A DNA stretch of 64,000 nt, taken from assembly GCA_002386525.1 (NCBI GenBank), contig DGIS01000025.1:112202-176201 (forward strand), written 5' to 3'. The translations under genes and the position numbers were made by a program. The notes under the pieces are model-generated. The model had not been told where the DNA came from. It saw only the letters and a program-made list of their open reading frames with translations, and searched no databases. Position 1 is the stretch's first letter. Every line of letters begins with the position of its first letter. This DNA is from Sphingobacterium sp. UBA4616. GTDB taxonomy: Bacteria; Bacteroidota; Bacteroidia; Sphingobacteriales; Sphingobacteriaceae. Of the stretch, positions 9,508 through 18,107 are shown piece after piece.

Positions 9508-10965
9508 CTACCATTGGCGGACAAACAAATCCATGAGATGCGAAACATCCTGCTCAAGGAATGTATCGTAGTCCAAAGTTGCAGCAAGGATGGTTTGCTG
9601 TTGCTTTTCCGAAAATACACGAGCAAGATTTGTTTTGTATTTTTCAATTAACTTAGGAATACCTTCTGCCCTACGCCTGGGATGACCTATCGGATATTCA
9701 ACCACTAATTCAGGCAATATTGTACCGTCAATCAATTCAATTGTCAAACCGTTTGATATTGCACGTTTTTGAGGATCGTGATAGTCAGCAGTGAACTGCG
9801 CATCTTCAACACAGGAAATTTTATCGCGAAGCGTATCGACTCTCGGATCAGAAGCAATATGATTTTCATAGTCGTCAGCTGTCAACCGGCCAAATATCAA
9901 CGGAATCGCCACCATGTATTGAATACAGTGATCCCGATCTGCAGGATTGTGTAAAGGCCCCTTTTTATCAATAATACGAATAGCGGCTTCATGTGTGCGG
10001 ATGGTTACACGAGCGATATCCGCACTGCTCTTTCCAAATTCTTTCAGTTGCTGATAAAGTTGCATAGCAGCTTCAGCTGCAGTCTGCGCATGGAATTCGG
10101 CCGGAAAAGAGATTTTAAAAAGAATATTTTCCATTACATAAGATCCATATTCCCGTTGAAATTTAAATGGATTCCCTCGAAAAGATACATCATAAAATCC
10201 CCATGTTGGCGCAGTCAAAACAGAGGGGTAGCCCATTTCTCCAGTTTTTGCGATCAACGCGAGCCGAACAGCACGCGAAGTAGCATCTCCGGCAGCCCAG
10301 GATTTTCGGCTACCTGTATTTGGTGCGTGTCGATACGTGCGTAATGCTTGCCCGTCAACAAAAGCCAACGAAACCGCATTGAGAAGTTCTTCTCTTGTTA
10401 GACCGAGAAGCTTACCTACAACAGCTGTTGAAGCCACCTTCACCAAAATAACATGGTCTATCCCCACCTTATTAAAAGAGTTTTCAAGTGCTAAAACACC
10501 TTGTATCTCATGGGCCATAATCATTGCTTCCAGCACCGCTTTAGTCTTTAACGGCTTTTGACCGTTAGCTATATTGATTCGACTCAACCAATCTGCCACT
10601 GCTAAAATACCACCCAAATTATCTGATGGATGTCCCCACTCCGCAGCCAGCCAGGTATCATTAAAATCTAGCCATCGAATAATCGTGCCGATATTGAACG
10701 CCGCCTGTATCGGATCCAATTGAAAATTTGTACCTGGTACCCGTGCGCCGTTTGGCACAATGGTACCGGCAACAACAGGCCCTAAGAGTTTGGTACAGGC
10801 GGGATATGTTAGTGCTTCCAAGCCGCAACCAACTGTGTCGAGAAAACAATAGAAAGCCGTATTCCAAGCGACTTTCCCTCCAATTTGATCGTGTAGAACA
10901 TAGTCCACAATGTCCACTAAAACCTGATCTGGCTGTGGTCTTTCATTTGATATTGCTGAGCCCAT
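9508..10965 (-). CDS. prpD: 2-methylcitrate dehydratase, MmgE/PrpD family
   Basis: PrpD-family 2-methylcitrate dehydratase of 485 residues, which converts 2-methylcitrate to 2-methyl-cis-aconitate in the methylcitrate cycle. Family marks include YVLHDQIGGKVAWNTA near the start, WLDFNDTWLAAEWGHPSDNLGG near residue 98, AGDATSRAVRLALIA near 227 and the C-terminal YPIGHPRRRAEGIPKLIEKY. Length is normal for the family. It is the last gene of the prpB-prpC-prpD run, 117 bases after prpC. No separate AcnD or PrpF gene is present, consistent with a PrpD-type pathway. Hydration of the aconitate product would need an aconitase encoded elsewhere. Confidence 0.93.
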   Translation of the reverse strand: MGSAISNERPQPDQVLVDIVDYVLHDQIGGKVAWNTAFYCFLDTVGCGLEALTYPACTKLLGPVVAGTIVPNGARVPGTNFQLDPIQAAFNIGTIIRWLDFNDTWLAAEWGHPSDNLGGILAVADWLSRINIANGQKPLKTKAVLEAMIMAHEIQGVLALENSFNKVGIDHVILVKVASTAVVGKLLGLTREELLNAVSLAFVDGQALRTYRHAPNTGSRKSWAAGDATSRAVRLALIAKTGEMGYPSVLTAPTWGFYDVSFRGNPFKFQREYGSYVMENILFKISFPAEFHAQTAAEAAMQLYQQLKEFGKSSADIARVTIRTHEAAIRIIDKKGPLHNPADRDHCIQYMVAIPLIFGRLTADDYENHIASDPRVDTLRDKISCVEDAQFTADYHDPQKRAISNGLTIELIDGTILPELVVEYPIGHPRRRAEGIPKLIEKYKTNLARVFSEKQQQTILAATLDYDTFLEQDVSHLMDLFVRQW

Positions 10966-11082
10966 TCGTGTATGTTGTATAAGACTGTCGTTTTATTTAT
11001 TGATTAAAATCCGCTCTTACGCCTAATTTTCCTAATAGCTATATGCTAACAAAGAGGTTTGGCTTCTTGCCCCCAGTCCTAT

Positions 11083-12234
11083 TTACCGTTCAGAAATAGG
11101 CACAAAAGCTCTATTGTCGGGACCAGTGTAATGTGCACTTGGCCGGATAATTTTTCCATCCTGACGCTGTTCGAAGACATGCGCAGACCATCCGGTAATA
11201 CGTGAGAGGACAAATAAAGGAGTAAACATTTCTGTCGGAATGCCCATGATATGATAGGACACTGCCGAGTACCAATCTAGATTAGGGAACATTTTCTTTT
11301 CTTCCCACATGACTTTTTCCAATCGCTCTGCGATCAGATAGAGTGTCATGTTTCCAGCTTCCTCCGAAAGCTCCCTTGCCACTTGTTTTATCACTTCATT
11401 TCTTGGGTCAGAGATGGTATATACAGGATGACCAAACCCAATAATAACTTCCTTATTAGCCAATCGTCTCCGGATATCCACTTCCGCCTCATCAGCATTT
11501 GCATAACGGCTCTGTATTTCAAAAGCGACCTCATTGGCCCCGCCATGCTTAGGTCCGCGTAACGCACCTATCGCACCAGCTATACAGGAATACATATCAG
11601 AACCTGTCCCAGCAATGACCCGCGCTGTAAATGTAGATGCATTAAACTCATGTTCTGCATATAAATTGAGTGAAATTTGCATAGCTCTTACCCAAGAAGC
11701 GGCGGGTACCTTTCCATGTAGCAGATGCAGAAAATGGCCACCTAAAGTTGCATCAGCTGTCTCAACCTCAATTTCACGGCCATGCTGACTGAAATGGTAC
11801 CAGTACAACAGCGCTGAAGCCATTGACGCCATCAGGCGAGTTGCAATATCCCGAGCCCCAGCAATGGGATGGCTTTCTTTTTCGGGTGAAACACTTCCAA
11901 AAAAAGATACATAAGTTCGCAAGACGTCCATGGCATGAGCAGTGGATGGCAATTGCTTCAGTACGTGCTGAACAGTAATCGGCAACCCACGCTGACTTAA
12001 GATCTGACTTTGATAACTGCTTAATTGCGCCTGAGTTGGTAAGCTCCCATAAACAAGCAGGTAGGCCACCTCCTCAAAACTGGCTTGATGCGCCAACTCC
12101 AAGATATCATACCCCCTATAATGCAAATCATTACCACTTTTTCCGACAGTACTCAAAGCGGTATTACCTGCCGGTACACCAGAGAGTGCTACACTTTTTT
12201 TAGGCTTAAAACCCGTACCGTTTGTCTCTTCCAT
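11083..12234 (-). CDS. prpC: 2-methylcitrate synthase (citrate synthase family)
   Basis: Citrate-synthase-fold enzyme of 383 residues that condenses propionyl-CoA with oxaloacetate. The active-site segments are present: [42 protein letters not shown] with the catalytic His, and the Asp-containing [14 protein letters not shown] region. The short (about 380-residue) form and the position between prpB and prpD mark it as methylcitrate synthase rather than the main citrate synthase. Its start lies 9 bases after the prpB stop codon, so the two are co-transcribed. Confidence 0.93.
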   Translation of the reverse strand: MEETNGTGFKPKKSVALSGVPAGNTALSTVGKSGNDLHYRGYDILELAHQASFEEVAYLLVYGSLPTQAQLSSYQSQILSQRGLPITVQHVLKQLPSTAHAMDVLRTYVSFFGSVSPEKESHPIAGARDIATRLMASMASALLYWYHFSQHGREIEVETADATLGGHFLHLLHGKVPAASWVRAMQISLNLYAEHEFNASTFTARVIAGTGSDMYSCIAGAIGALRGPKHGGANEVAFEIQSRYANADEAEVDIRRRLANKEVIIGFGHPVYTISDPRNEVIKQVARELSEEAGNMTLYLIAERLEKVMWEEKKMFPNLDWYSAVSYHIMGIPTEMFTPLFVLSRITGWSAHVFEQRQDGKIIRPSAHYTGPDNRAFVPISER

Positions 12235-12243
12235 CTGATAAAA

Positions 12244-13119
12244 TTATTTATTAAACAATTGATCCAATCGATTTTCATAGGCATAATAATCGATACTTTT
12301 GTATAACTCTTCTCTCGTCTGCATGTGCTCGATCATATTAGCCTGTCCGCCATCTCGCCGAATGTGGCGATAAACCTCCGTAGCCGCTTTGTTAGCCGCA
12401 CGGAAAGCAGAAAGTGGATAAAGAACAATAGAAACGTCCGCCTGACGCAGTTCATCCAGATTAAACAACGGTGTCTGTCCAAATTCGGTGATATTCGCCA
12501 AAATAGGGAGGCCAGTCGCGGCACTAAATTGGACGTATTGGTCCAAATGGTGTACTGCTTCAGCAAAGATAAAGTCTGCTCCAGCCTCTTTATATGCGAC
12601 AGCTCGTTCCAGAGCCAATTCAATACCTTCCGAAGCGAGTGCATCTGTACGTGCACCAATGACAAAATGTTCATCCGTTCGCGCGTCCACTGCCGCTTTT
12701 AGGCGGTCGACCATTTCAGAGGAAGAGACCAGTTCTTTACCCGGCCGGTGTCCACAACGTTTAGCACCCACCTGATCCTCCATATGTATTGCTGCTGCAC
12801 CCACCTTAATTAACGACTTTATCGTTCGGGCAACATTAAAGGCCGACGGACCAAAGCCGGTATCAATATCCACCATCAAAGGGAGATGACATACATTTGT
12901 AATGCGATCTACATCAATCAAAACATCGTGAAGTGTGGTAATGCCAAGGTCTGGAACTCCTAATGAACCGGCAGCAACACCACCGCCAGAAAGATAAATT
13001 GCCTTAAAACCGGCCTGATCAGCCAAAAGAGCATGATTAGCATTAATGGCTCCAACAATTTGCAATGGTTTTTCGTTCTTAATCGCTTCCCTAAAGAGGA
13101 AACCTGGGGATTTTATCAT
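12244..13119 (-). CDS. prpB: Methylisocitrate lyase
   Basis: Methylisocitrate lyase of 291 residues, ICL/PEPM superfamily, which splits 2-methylisocitrate into pyruvate and succinate. The Mg-binding segment [17 protein letters not shown] and the catalytic Cys in [12 protein letters not shown] are present, and [11 protein letters not shown] follows as expected. The start at 13119 ([20 protein letters not shown]) matches family members; the frame extends to 13170 without support. It is the first gene of the prp run. No PrpR-type activator or other regulator is encoded nearby, so control is not evident. Confidence 0.93.
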   Translation of the reverse strand: MIKSPGFLFREAIKNEKPLQIVGAINANHALLADQAGFKAIYLSGGGVAAGSLGVPDLGITTLHDVLIDVDRITNVCHLPLMVDIDTGFGPSAFNVARTIKSLIKVGAAAIHMEDQVGAKRCGHRPGKELVSSSEMVDRLKAAVDARTDEHFVIGARTDALASEGIELALERAVAYKEAGADFIFAEAVHHLDQYVQFSAATGLPILANITEFGQTPLFNLDELRQADVSIVLYPLSAFRAANKAATEVYRHIRRDGGQANMIEHMQTREELYKSIDYYAYENRLDQLFNK

Positions 13120-13416
13120 AATATAGAATTTGAAATTCCAAGCCCTGCAATTACCTTTAGATACAGGCAACAGCGACTAATTTAGTTTACGTAGTCTAAA
13201 CACTCTTCTTTAGAGCGTTCTTCTTAAAGATACAAATTAACACACCAATAAAACAAATTAATTTCTAAACGCAAGGTTATTTACAGAAGAAAATACGGCT
13301 ATAAACAAAAAAGCACTTCACCTAATTTAAGAAGCCCTGAACTTAGGTTCAAGGCTTCTATCTAAATCCGAATGACCACATGGATCATTGCTTTGTTTAT
13401 AAATGCACAAAAAAAA
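13120..13416. other. Intergenic stretch between prpB promoter side and prfH end
   Basis: About 300 bases holding the prp promoter region (AT-rich, no confident motif) and one hairpin at 13330-13359. No reading frame of interest was found. Confidence 0.6.
13330..13359 (-). terminator. Hairpin after prfH, likely terminator
   Basis: AGAAGCC (13330-13336) pairs with GGCTTCT (13353-13359); inside, TGAAC pairs with GTTCA around a TTAG loop, with one mismatch between the two helices. It lies downstream of prfH on the minus strand. The following T content is weak, so efficiency is uncertain. Confidence 0.55.
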
Positions 13417-14043
13417 CTATTTTTCGATAAAATTAGGACCATGAAAAACCCGCTTTGCCTGCCCCCTCTTCACTTCGATTTGATTTTTCCATTTTTGCTC
13501 ATTGGCCACATTTAACTCCTCACGGCTCAATTCCCTCAAACGCTCCGCTAATCGCAGCAGTGCAATCTCTTTATTCTGCAACTGCGACCTCGTATCCATC
13601 ACCTGTACACTGATACCGCTAGGAACATGCGTTGCTCTGACTGCTGAACTGACCTTATTAACATGTTGGCCTCCTGCTCCGCTGCTACGCATTGCCTGAA
13701 AATAGACATCTTTCAAATGCAGTACATCTTCCTTTGGTACCGGAGAATAGGGTTTTACTTCCACAAACCAATTTTTGCGTTTATGCAAAGGACGAAAGGG
13801 ACTTTTACAGACCCAACAGACTGTACCAATCCATTTATCCAACAATTGATCCAGATCATTTCCCCTCAGCCGGAAGGTCGAAGAACAGGGAAGTCCATCA
13901 ATTTCTTCTGTTTCTAATTCTTCGGCTATTGCCCCAACTTTGCTCGCTTCAAGAGTGATGCGGCTAGCGACTAGCCTAACCGCCAAATTACATTCCTTAG
14001 GACCTCGTCCTGAGGTAACTTGCAAGTACTTTTCCTCCATCAT
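13417..14043 (-). CDS. prfH: Peptide chain release factor H homologue
   Basis: RF-1/RF-2-like protein of about 208 residues without the codon-recognition domain. The peptidyl-tRNA hydrolysis motif is in SSGAGGQHVNKVSSAVRATH, followed by the basic tail QKWKNQIEVKRGQAKRVFHG. The start MMEEKYLQVTSGRGP lies at 14043 or 14040, within 4 bases of the rtcB stop codon at 14045-14047; the longer frame to 14091 would run into rtcB and is not favoured. By published work on rtcB2-prfH operons, PrfH acts with its ligase to recover ribosomes cut at the decoding centre. That role is inferred here from pairing and motifs. Confidence 0.9.
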   Translation of the reverse strand: MMEEKYLQVTSGRGPKECNLAVRLVASRITLEASKVGAIAEELETEEIDGLPCSSTFRLRGNDLDQLLDKWIGTVCWVCKSPFRPLHKRKNWFVEVKPYSPVPKEDVLHLKDVYFQAMRSSGAGGQHVNKVSSAVRATHVPSGISVQVMDTRSQLQNKEIALLRLAERLRELSREELNVANEQKWKNQIEVKRGQAKRVFHGPNFIEK

Positions 14044-14044
14044 A

Positions 14045-15436
14045 TTATTTATCCATACGAACGATCTTCGGACTGAATGTACCGAGAACACTAACCAGTT
14101 CTTGCTGTAAGTTCATTACCCGATCAATATCTTTGTAAGCTCGCGGTGATTCATCCAATGCCCCACCAATTAAATGCACCCCATGGGCTTCCAGATCTTT
14201 CATCATGGCGCTTTTTGTCAGACTGTTTTTACAGGCTGACCTCGACATAACACGCCCAGCTCCATGTGAAGCAGACTGTAAACTTAGTGGGTTTCCCTTC
14301 CCCTCCACAATAAATCCTAGCGCTGTCATAGAACCAGGGATTATCCCCAGCACACGATCACCAGCAGGCGTTGCGCCCTTCCGGTGAACGATACATTCTT
14401 CACCATTCACAAGTTCCTTCCAGGCGAAATTGTGATGGTTTTCGATCGTTACGATGGGATTACCCCCAAGTGCTTTCGCCAGACGTCGATGAATATCTGC
14501 ATGACAGGCCTGTGCATATTCTCCCGCCAAATTCATTGCCATCCAATATTCCTGTCCCTCTTGGCTTGCTAAATCCAGCCAGGCCAAATGCTGCACGTGG
14601 CGCGGTAAGGGACATTGCTGTACAGCAAGAGCTGTATAATGTTTAGCGATATGCGCGCCCAGTCCTCGAGAGCCACTATGGGATAAGATTCCCAGATACT
14701 GCCCTGGACTTATTCCCCATTCATCCCTCACGGTATGAAGTTCAACTATACCAAATTCAACGAAATGATTACCGCTGCCGGAAGTCCCAAACTGTCTGTA
14801 CGCTTTACCTAACAGCTCTTTGAGCATCGGAATGTCCTGAAATTCAGCTCTGCTGAAAATAGCGTGATCATGTTTATCACGATGTGTTTCATTTAAACCA
14901 AATTTGGTATTTTCCTTCAATATATTTCTAAGTTGAAATTCTCTCCCTTTGAAATAACTACCCGGCAAATCGAATAGCGACAGACTCATCCGACAACCGA
15001 TATCGACACCTACGCCATATGGTATTACGGCATTTTCTACAGCCAGCACGCCTCCAATAGGAAGCCCGTAACCCGTATGTGCATCCGGTAGCAATGCACC
15101 TTGTCTTGAAATTGGTAATCTCAAAGCATCATACAATTGCCTTTTGGCCTGCTCATCAATTTCATTCTCTCCAAATATGCTAAATGGAGCAGGATGTGAA
15201 TGCAGTTCCTGCATGCGCAGCTCAACGGGCTTAACCAACCCTTCAGATACTTTGCCCCATATTTTATGCCCCATAAACCGCTCTGGAGCTTCTAACAGCT
15301 CCGTAAGTTCAAGAAGAATCGTTGTTTTTTCTTCTTTCTTACGATACCTTGTGATCAGCCCTAAAGCTGTATTAATTACATTATTTTTAGGAAATCCTAT
15401 TTTAACTAGATCTTTCCCTGATAATTTACTTCCCAT
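14045..15436 (-). CDS. rtcB: RtcB-family RNA ligase (PrfH-associated)
   Basis: RtcB RNA ligase of 463 residues, which joins 2',3'-cyclic phosphate (or 3'-phosphate) to 5'-OH RNA ends with GTP and Mn2+. Metal-binding and guanylylation motifs are visible: GVGVDIGCRMSLS, GSGNHFVEFG, ILSHSGSRGLGAHIAKHY, IENHHNF and the guanylylated His in SASHGAGRVMSRSACKN. No RtcA or RtcR is nearby; instead the next gene is prfH, essentially abutting, which marks the RtcB2-type class. The pair probably repairs RNA broken by ribotoxins or nucleases; the exact substrate in this organism is unknown. Confidence 0.93.
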   Translation of the reverse strand: MGSKLSGKDLVKIGFPKNNVINTALGLITRYRKKEEKTTILLELTELLEAPERFMGHKIWGKVSEGLVKPVELRMQELHSHPAPFSIFGENEIDEQAKRQLYDALRLPISRQGALLPDAHTGYGLPIGGVLAVENAVIPYGVGVDIGCRMSLSLFDLPGSYFKGREFQLRNILKENTKFGLNETHRDKHDHAIFSRAEFQDIPMLKELLGKAYRQFGTSGSGNHFVEFGIVELHTVRDEWGISPGQYLGILSHSGSRGLGAHIAKHYTALAVQQCPLPRHVQHLAWLDLASQEGQEYWMAMNLAGEYAQACHADIHRRLAKALGGNPIVTIENHHNFAWKELVNGEECIVHRKGATPAGDRVLGIIPGSMTALGFIVEGKGNPLSLQSASHGAGRVMSRSACKNSLTKSAMMKDLEAHGVHLIGGALDESPRAYKDIDRVMNLQQELVSVLGTFSPKIVRMDK

Positions 15437-15536
15437 TTTTATTAAAAAAATAAACAGTTAACGGTCAATCTGTTCTTGCGAATCAAATTGACAGCATGTT
15501 GAAAAAATTCGGGAACATATTTTGGATATAAAACGT

Positions 15537-15728
15537 TTAATTCTGCGAATTATCCTCCAGCGGCGCGCGCAACATCGCTTCTATTCCTGTGATGTGTACG
15601 CACAAAGACACAAAGCGATCATCGCCTATTGCGGTTAGCTCGTTTAATTGAACATCAAATCCGGATAATAAAAAAAGCCCGAATGAACTTCGGCTTCTTG
15701 ATTTGTATAAATTGGTTTTCCAAAAGAA
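15537..15728 (-). pseudogene. Start-less open frame, possible gene remnant
   Basis: A 63-codon frame closed by TAA at 15537-15539. Its C-terminal 40 residues look protein-like (GFDVQLNELTAIGDDRF, then SLCVHITGIEAMLRAPLED). There is no ATG, GTG or TTG in a useful place; the frame runs back through the terminator at 15675-15696 to a stop at 15729. It may be the 3' remnant of a lost gene or chance. No family was recognised. Confidence 0.25.
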
Positions 15729-15922
15729 TTAAGCTACTTGACAATTCATCCTAGCGGATTGAATCTATCAGGATACGCTTATATTTCGAACAATATCTTA
15801 CATCTTACAAAAAGCACGAAGAATGCTTTCGGCAAATCCATTTGCCTTAAAAGCTTGCTGTGTTATCTTTCTAGCGACCAACATATCTCTTCGTATTTAA
15901 AGTGTTAAAATTATAATAATAT
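15671..15922 (-). ncRNA. Candidate structured small RNA (or small-peptide transcript)
   Basis: Read on the minus strand, a TATATTTG element (15929-15936) is followed within 250 bases by four successive hairpins and a terminator. Stems: GGCAAA/TTTGCC (15831-15846), AAAGCA/TGCTTT (15811-15829), ATATT/AATAT (15781-15796), ATCCT/AGGAT (15748-15774), then the terminator at 15675-15696. It also contains a 28-codon frame (15798-15884, starting MLVARKITQQAFKANG) with AAGAG just upstream of the ATG. It could be non-coding, coding or both. It does not fold as one rod as 6S RNA would and is too short for tmRNA or RNase P RNA. I do not recognise a known family. Confidence 0.45.
15675..15696 (-). terminator. 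Rho-independent terminator
   Basis: On the minus strand AAGCC-GAA pairs with TTC-GGCTT around a five-base loop with one bulged base, followed by seven T. It ends the candidate small RNA and any read-through from the aspartyl protease gene. Confidence 0.8.
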
Positions 15923-15928
15923 TGAGCG

Positions 15929-15936
15929 CAAATATA
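15929..15936 (-). promoter_or_regulatory. -7 promoter element TATATTTG
   Basis: Perfect match on the minus strand to the Bacteroidota TAnnTTTG element, lying in the gap after the aspartyl protease stop codon. The base composition 19 positions upstream is TTTT rather than TTTG. It is placed to start the small transcript ending near 15670. Confidence 0.5.
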
Positions 15937-15970
15937 AGTATATTTAGATAATAAAAAAACAGAAGCTATT

Positions 15971-17284
15971 TTAATCTACGTTGAATGGAAGAGGATCTTT
16001 TAATACAAATTTAAAATCCACTGTATTCCCGCCCCTCATCACACGAAAACGCATCTCCTTACCCTCTTCAGATTTAAAAAGATTATGAATCGACTCCAAA
16101 GAAAATGAAGATGCGGACCGACCATTGATCCTTATGACTTTATCATCAGGCAGTAGTCCTGCGATTGCCGCAGGTGACCCCTCACGCACCGTTGCAATCT
16201 TATACATATTTCGGAGCACAAAGCGATATTGCACACTATTTCCCATTCTCACCTCTGTACCACCATCTTTTTGAAGGACCACTGGTATTTCTTCTCTTTC
16301 GTATTGAATACCATCATGTATAATTTCTAGACCACTCATATTCAAATAATAAAAACGATCAAAATCCTTATTCTTACGGAGATAGATTACTTTATTTGGA
16401 TAGTCTAAGATGACTTTAAATCGACGCAACAATTCGTTGCCAAGAGAGCCTATCCTTTCACTTACAAATGTCGCATGTTGTAACGAGCTCAACTCAGGAT
16501 AGGCGACAAGCGGATAATTCATTGTAAACGGACCGAGTTCGAGCGACCGTATTCTATTTCTTTTCCCGTAAATCTCGCCATTAAAGCCTTGCCCAATATA
16601 GTCATCGATAAAAGGAGGTTTAATATCGAAATTATTTAACTTCGAAGGTATAAGCATCAAAGCATCGCTATTTCCCATATCAATCAATACTCGGCCATCG
16701 ATCACGGCATCATCCTGTCTGAAAGCAACTGCAATATAGGGGCGGCTATTTACAATATCCAACGGTAAACATTGCATTTTCTCCAGCCCCTTGGGCCGAT
16801 TTGTCTTAGGAAATAACGTGATGCGATGTTTTTGGAAATTAATTTCTATCATGTGGTTTTCAAAAAAACGACTTCCCATAATGCCATTTACCTCTACTCC
16901 TATGCGAGTAGAGATATCAATATGAGCATTTTGTAGAATGTATATTGGCTGGTCCAAATCTTCATATACACCAGCTATATTTACATGGTTATTAATCGAC
17001 AAATAACCATCCAGTCCCTCTTCACGACCTAAACCCTGAAATTTGTTGACAAAAACGGCGGTATCGATTGATTTTAATGTCTCGCCAAATATCATAGTTT
17101 CCTTTACGCCTGTATCCAAGAGGAAGTTCATCGTATAACCATTCACCAAAACTGGAATGATGACCAAGTTATGTACAAAGAGGAAAGAAAATTTAGCCTG
17201 CTTTTTTCCATTCAATACAAAGCCTACTTGCCCCTGAGTGAGGAGAAAGCAGAACAATCCCAGCGATAGAAAAAATACCTTCAT
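15971..17284 (-). CDS. Exported retropepsin-like aspartyl protease with PDZ domain
   Basis: Exported protein of 437 residues. A signal peptide covers residues 1-19. Two pepsin-like lobes follow: the first has the catalytic triad-type motif Asp57-Thr-Gly (NFLLDTGV), the second a variant Asp-Met-Gly (VLIDMGNSDAL, near residue 209). A C-terminal PDZ domain (about 345-425) contains VREGSPAAIAGLLPDDKVIRING. This lobe-lobe-PDZ layout is common in Bacteroidota periplasmic proteases of unknown substrate. Whether the DMG lobe is catalytic or structural is open. It stands alone, in its own transcript. Confidence 0.82.
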   Translation of the reverse strand: MKVFFLSLGLFCFLLTQGQVGFVLNGKKQAKFSFLFVHNLVIIPVLVNGYTMNFLLDTGVKETMIFGETLKSIDTAVFVNKFQGLGREEGLDGYLSINNHVNIAGVYEDLDQPIYILQNAHIDISTRIGVEVNGIMGSRFFENHMIEINFQKHRITLFPKTNRPKGLEKMQCLPLDIVNSRPYIAVAFRQDDAVIDGRVLIDMGNSDALMLIPSKLNNFDIKPPFIDDYIGQGFNGEIYGKRNRIRSLELGPFTMNYPLVAYPELSSLQHATFVSERIGSLGNELLRRFKVILDYPNKVIYLRKNKDFDRFYYLNMSGLEIIHDGIQYEREEIPVVLQKDGGTEVRMGNSVQYRFVLRNMYKIATVREGSPAAIAGLLPDDKVIRINGRSASSFSLESIHNLFKSEEGKEMRFRVMRGGNTVDFKFVLKDPLPFNVD

Positions 17285-17882
17285 TCAAGTTTACATTTGG
17301 TATTTCCAATTTAAACAACAAAATTCATATAAAAAAAGGTTTTTAAAAGGCGAAAACTGCCTGACCAATTTTCAATCTTTTATCGCCAGTTTTTTACCCG
17401 AGAAAACGACATGTTGTTGTACCGTATTGCATCTGCTTTTAAATCCTTCCGGACCGGATCCTATCGTATACCTATGTTAATATAAATGCTGGAAACGGAG
17501 ACAAACCGAGTCTGAAAACAGTAAAACCAAACCGTTATTGACCATGCTAGAATTGGCATAGTTGCAATTAACTAAGATAACTAATAAAACTAGGATATCC
17601 TAATACCAACTTGTACCAAAAAACAATATTTACTTTATATATGGACAGTAATCAGTCACTGCTTATTCAATTCTCACTGAGTCATCACTGAACGAACACT
17701 GAACAAACACTGAACAAGTAGTGACGTAACGGTTAAATTGGTTGCCATTTGATCGCCATCAGGTGTAGCTAAAAAATTAAGAGAAAAAAAGGCAGGGAAC
17801 TTCGCTTATGTAACAAAAAAGGATCATCTCGGCGTGATCATCGGATGTGATGATTCATTGAAAAAAGCCCATAAACCAAAAA
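17285..17882. other. Gap upstream of the protease gene, with tandem 11-base repeats
   Basis: About 600 bases. The protease promoter must lie near 17300-17400 but no clear motif was seen. The middle holds an 11-base tandem repeat (17675-17718, listed separately), and the end holds a start-less 47-codon frame (17753-17896). No standard gene was found. Confidence 0.55.
17675..17718. repeat. Tandem 11-base repeat, CACTGAACRAA
   Basis: Three head-to-tail copies of CACTGAACRAA occupy 17686-17696, 17697-17707 and 17708-17718 (the last ends in G), preceded by a degenerate copy CACTGAGTCAT at 17675-17685. The 11-base period places each copy on the same face of the helix. Function unknown. Confidence 0.75.
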
Positions 17883-17896
17883 AGCCTCTTTACTAA
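17753..17896 (+). pseudogene. Start-less 47-codon frame beside tRNA-Leu
   Basis: A plus-strand frame after a TGA, lacking a start codon, encodes a protein-like lysine-rich stretch: VAKKLREKKAGNFAYVTKKD followed by HLGVIIGCDDSLKKAHKP. It ends inside the tRNA terminator, with stop TAA at 17894-17896. It may be the 3' remnant of a gene lost next to the tRNA, or chance. No family recognised. Confidence 0.25.
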
Positions 17897-17908
17897 AGTA
17901 AAGAGGCT
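17883..17908 (-). terminator. Terminator of tRNA-Leu
   Basis: AGCCTCTTTAC (17883-17893) pairs perfectly with GTAAAGAGGCT (17898-17908) around a TAAA loop. On the minus strand a T run follows. It lies 5 bases after the 3' end of the tRNA. Confidence 0.85.
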
Positions 17909-17913
17909 CTGCG

Positions 17914-17993
17914 TACCCGGAGCCGGAGTCGAACCGGCACGGTTTCCCACTGGTGTTTGAGACCAGCGCGTCTACCAATTCCGCCATCCGGGC
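17914..17993 (-). tRNA. tRNA-Leu (anticodon CAA)
   Basis: Read on the minus strand, the acceptor strands GCCCGGA and TCCGGGT pair (one G-U), the D arm contains AATTGGTAGACGC, and the anticodon stem CTGGT/ACCAG encloses CTCAAAC, giving anticodon CAA, which reads UUG. A long variable region (class II tRNA) precedes the T arm with GGTTCGACTCC. The discriminator base is A and the CCA end is not encoded. The tRNA stands alone with its own terminator. Confidence 0.95.
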
Positions 17994-18107
17994 ATATCCG
18001 TTTGGGATGATGCAAAAGTAGGTTTTTTCGTGAAAAAGAGAAAACTTTTTGAATAAATTTACCGTATAAATGAATATAAAGCTGAAATTCAGCCAAATAA
18101 TTTTCTA

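Larger units (their letters stand above)
15437..15970. other. Gap between rtcB and the aspartyl protease gene
   Basis: A 534-base stretch. It contains, on the minus strand, a TATATTTG promoter element, a chain of hairpins with a strong terminator (candidate small RNA, listed separately), and beyond the terminator an open frame lacking any start codon (listed separately). The last 100 bases before rtcB are AT-rich and presumably hold its promoter. Confidence 0.6.

Noticed and set aside
17674..17720. CRISPR array
   Set aside because: The 11-base units are contiguous without spacers and no cas gene is present.
17914..17993. Prophage or integrative-element attachment site at tRNA-Leu
   Set aside because: No integrase and no second copy of the tRNA 3' end were seen within the window; only a weak start-less frame lies nearby.
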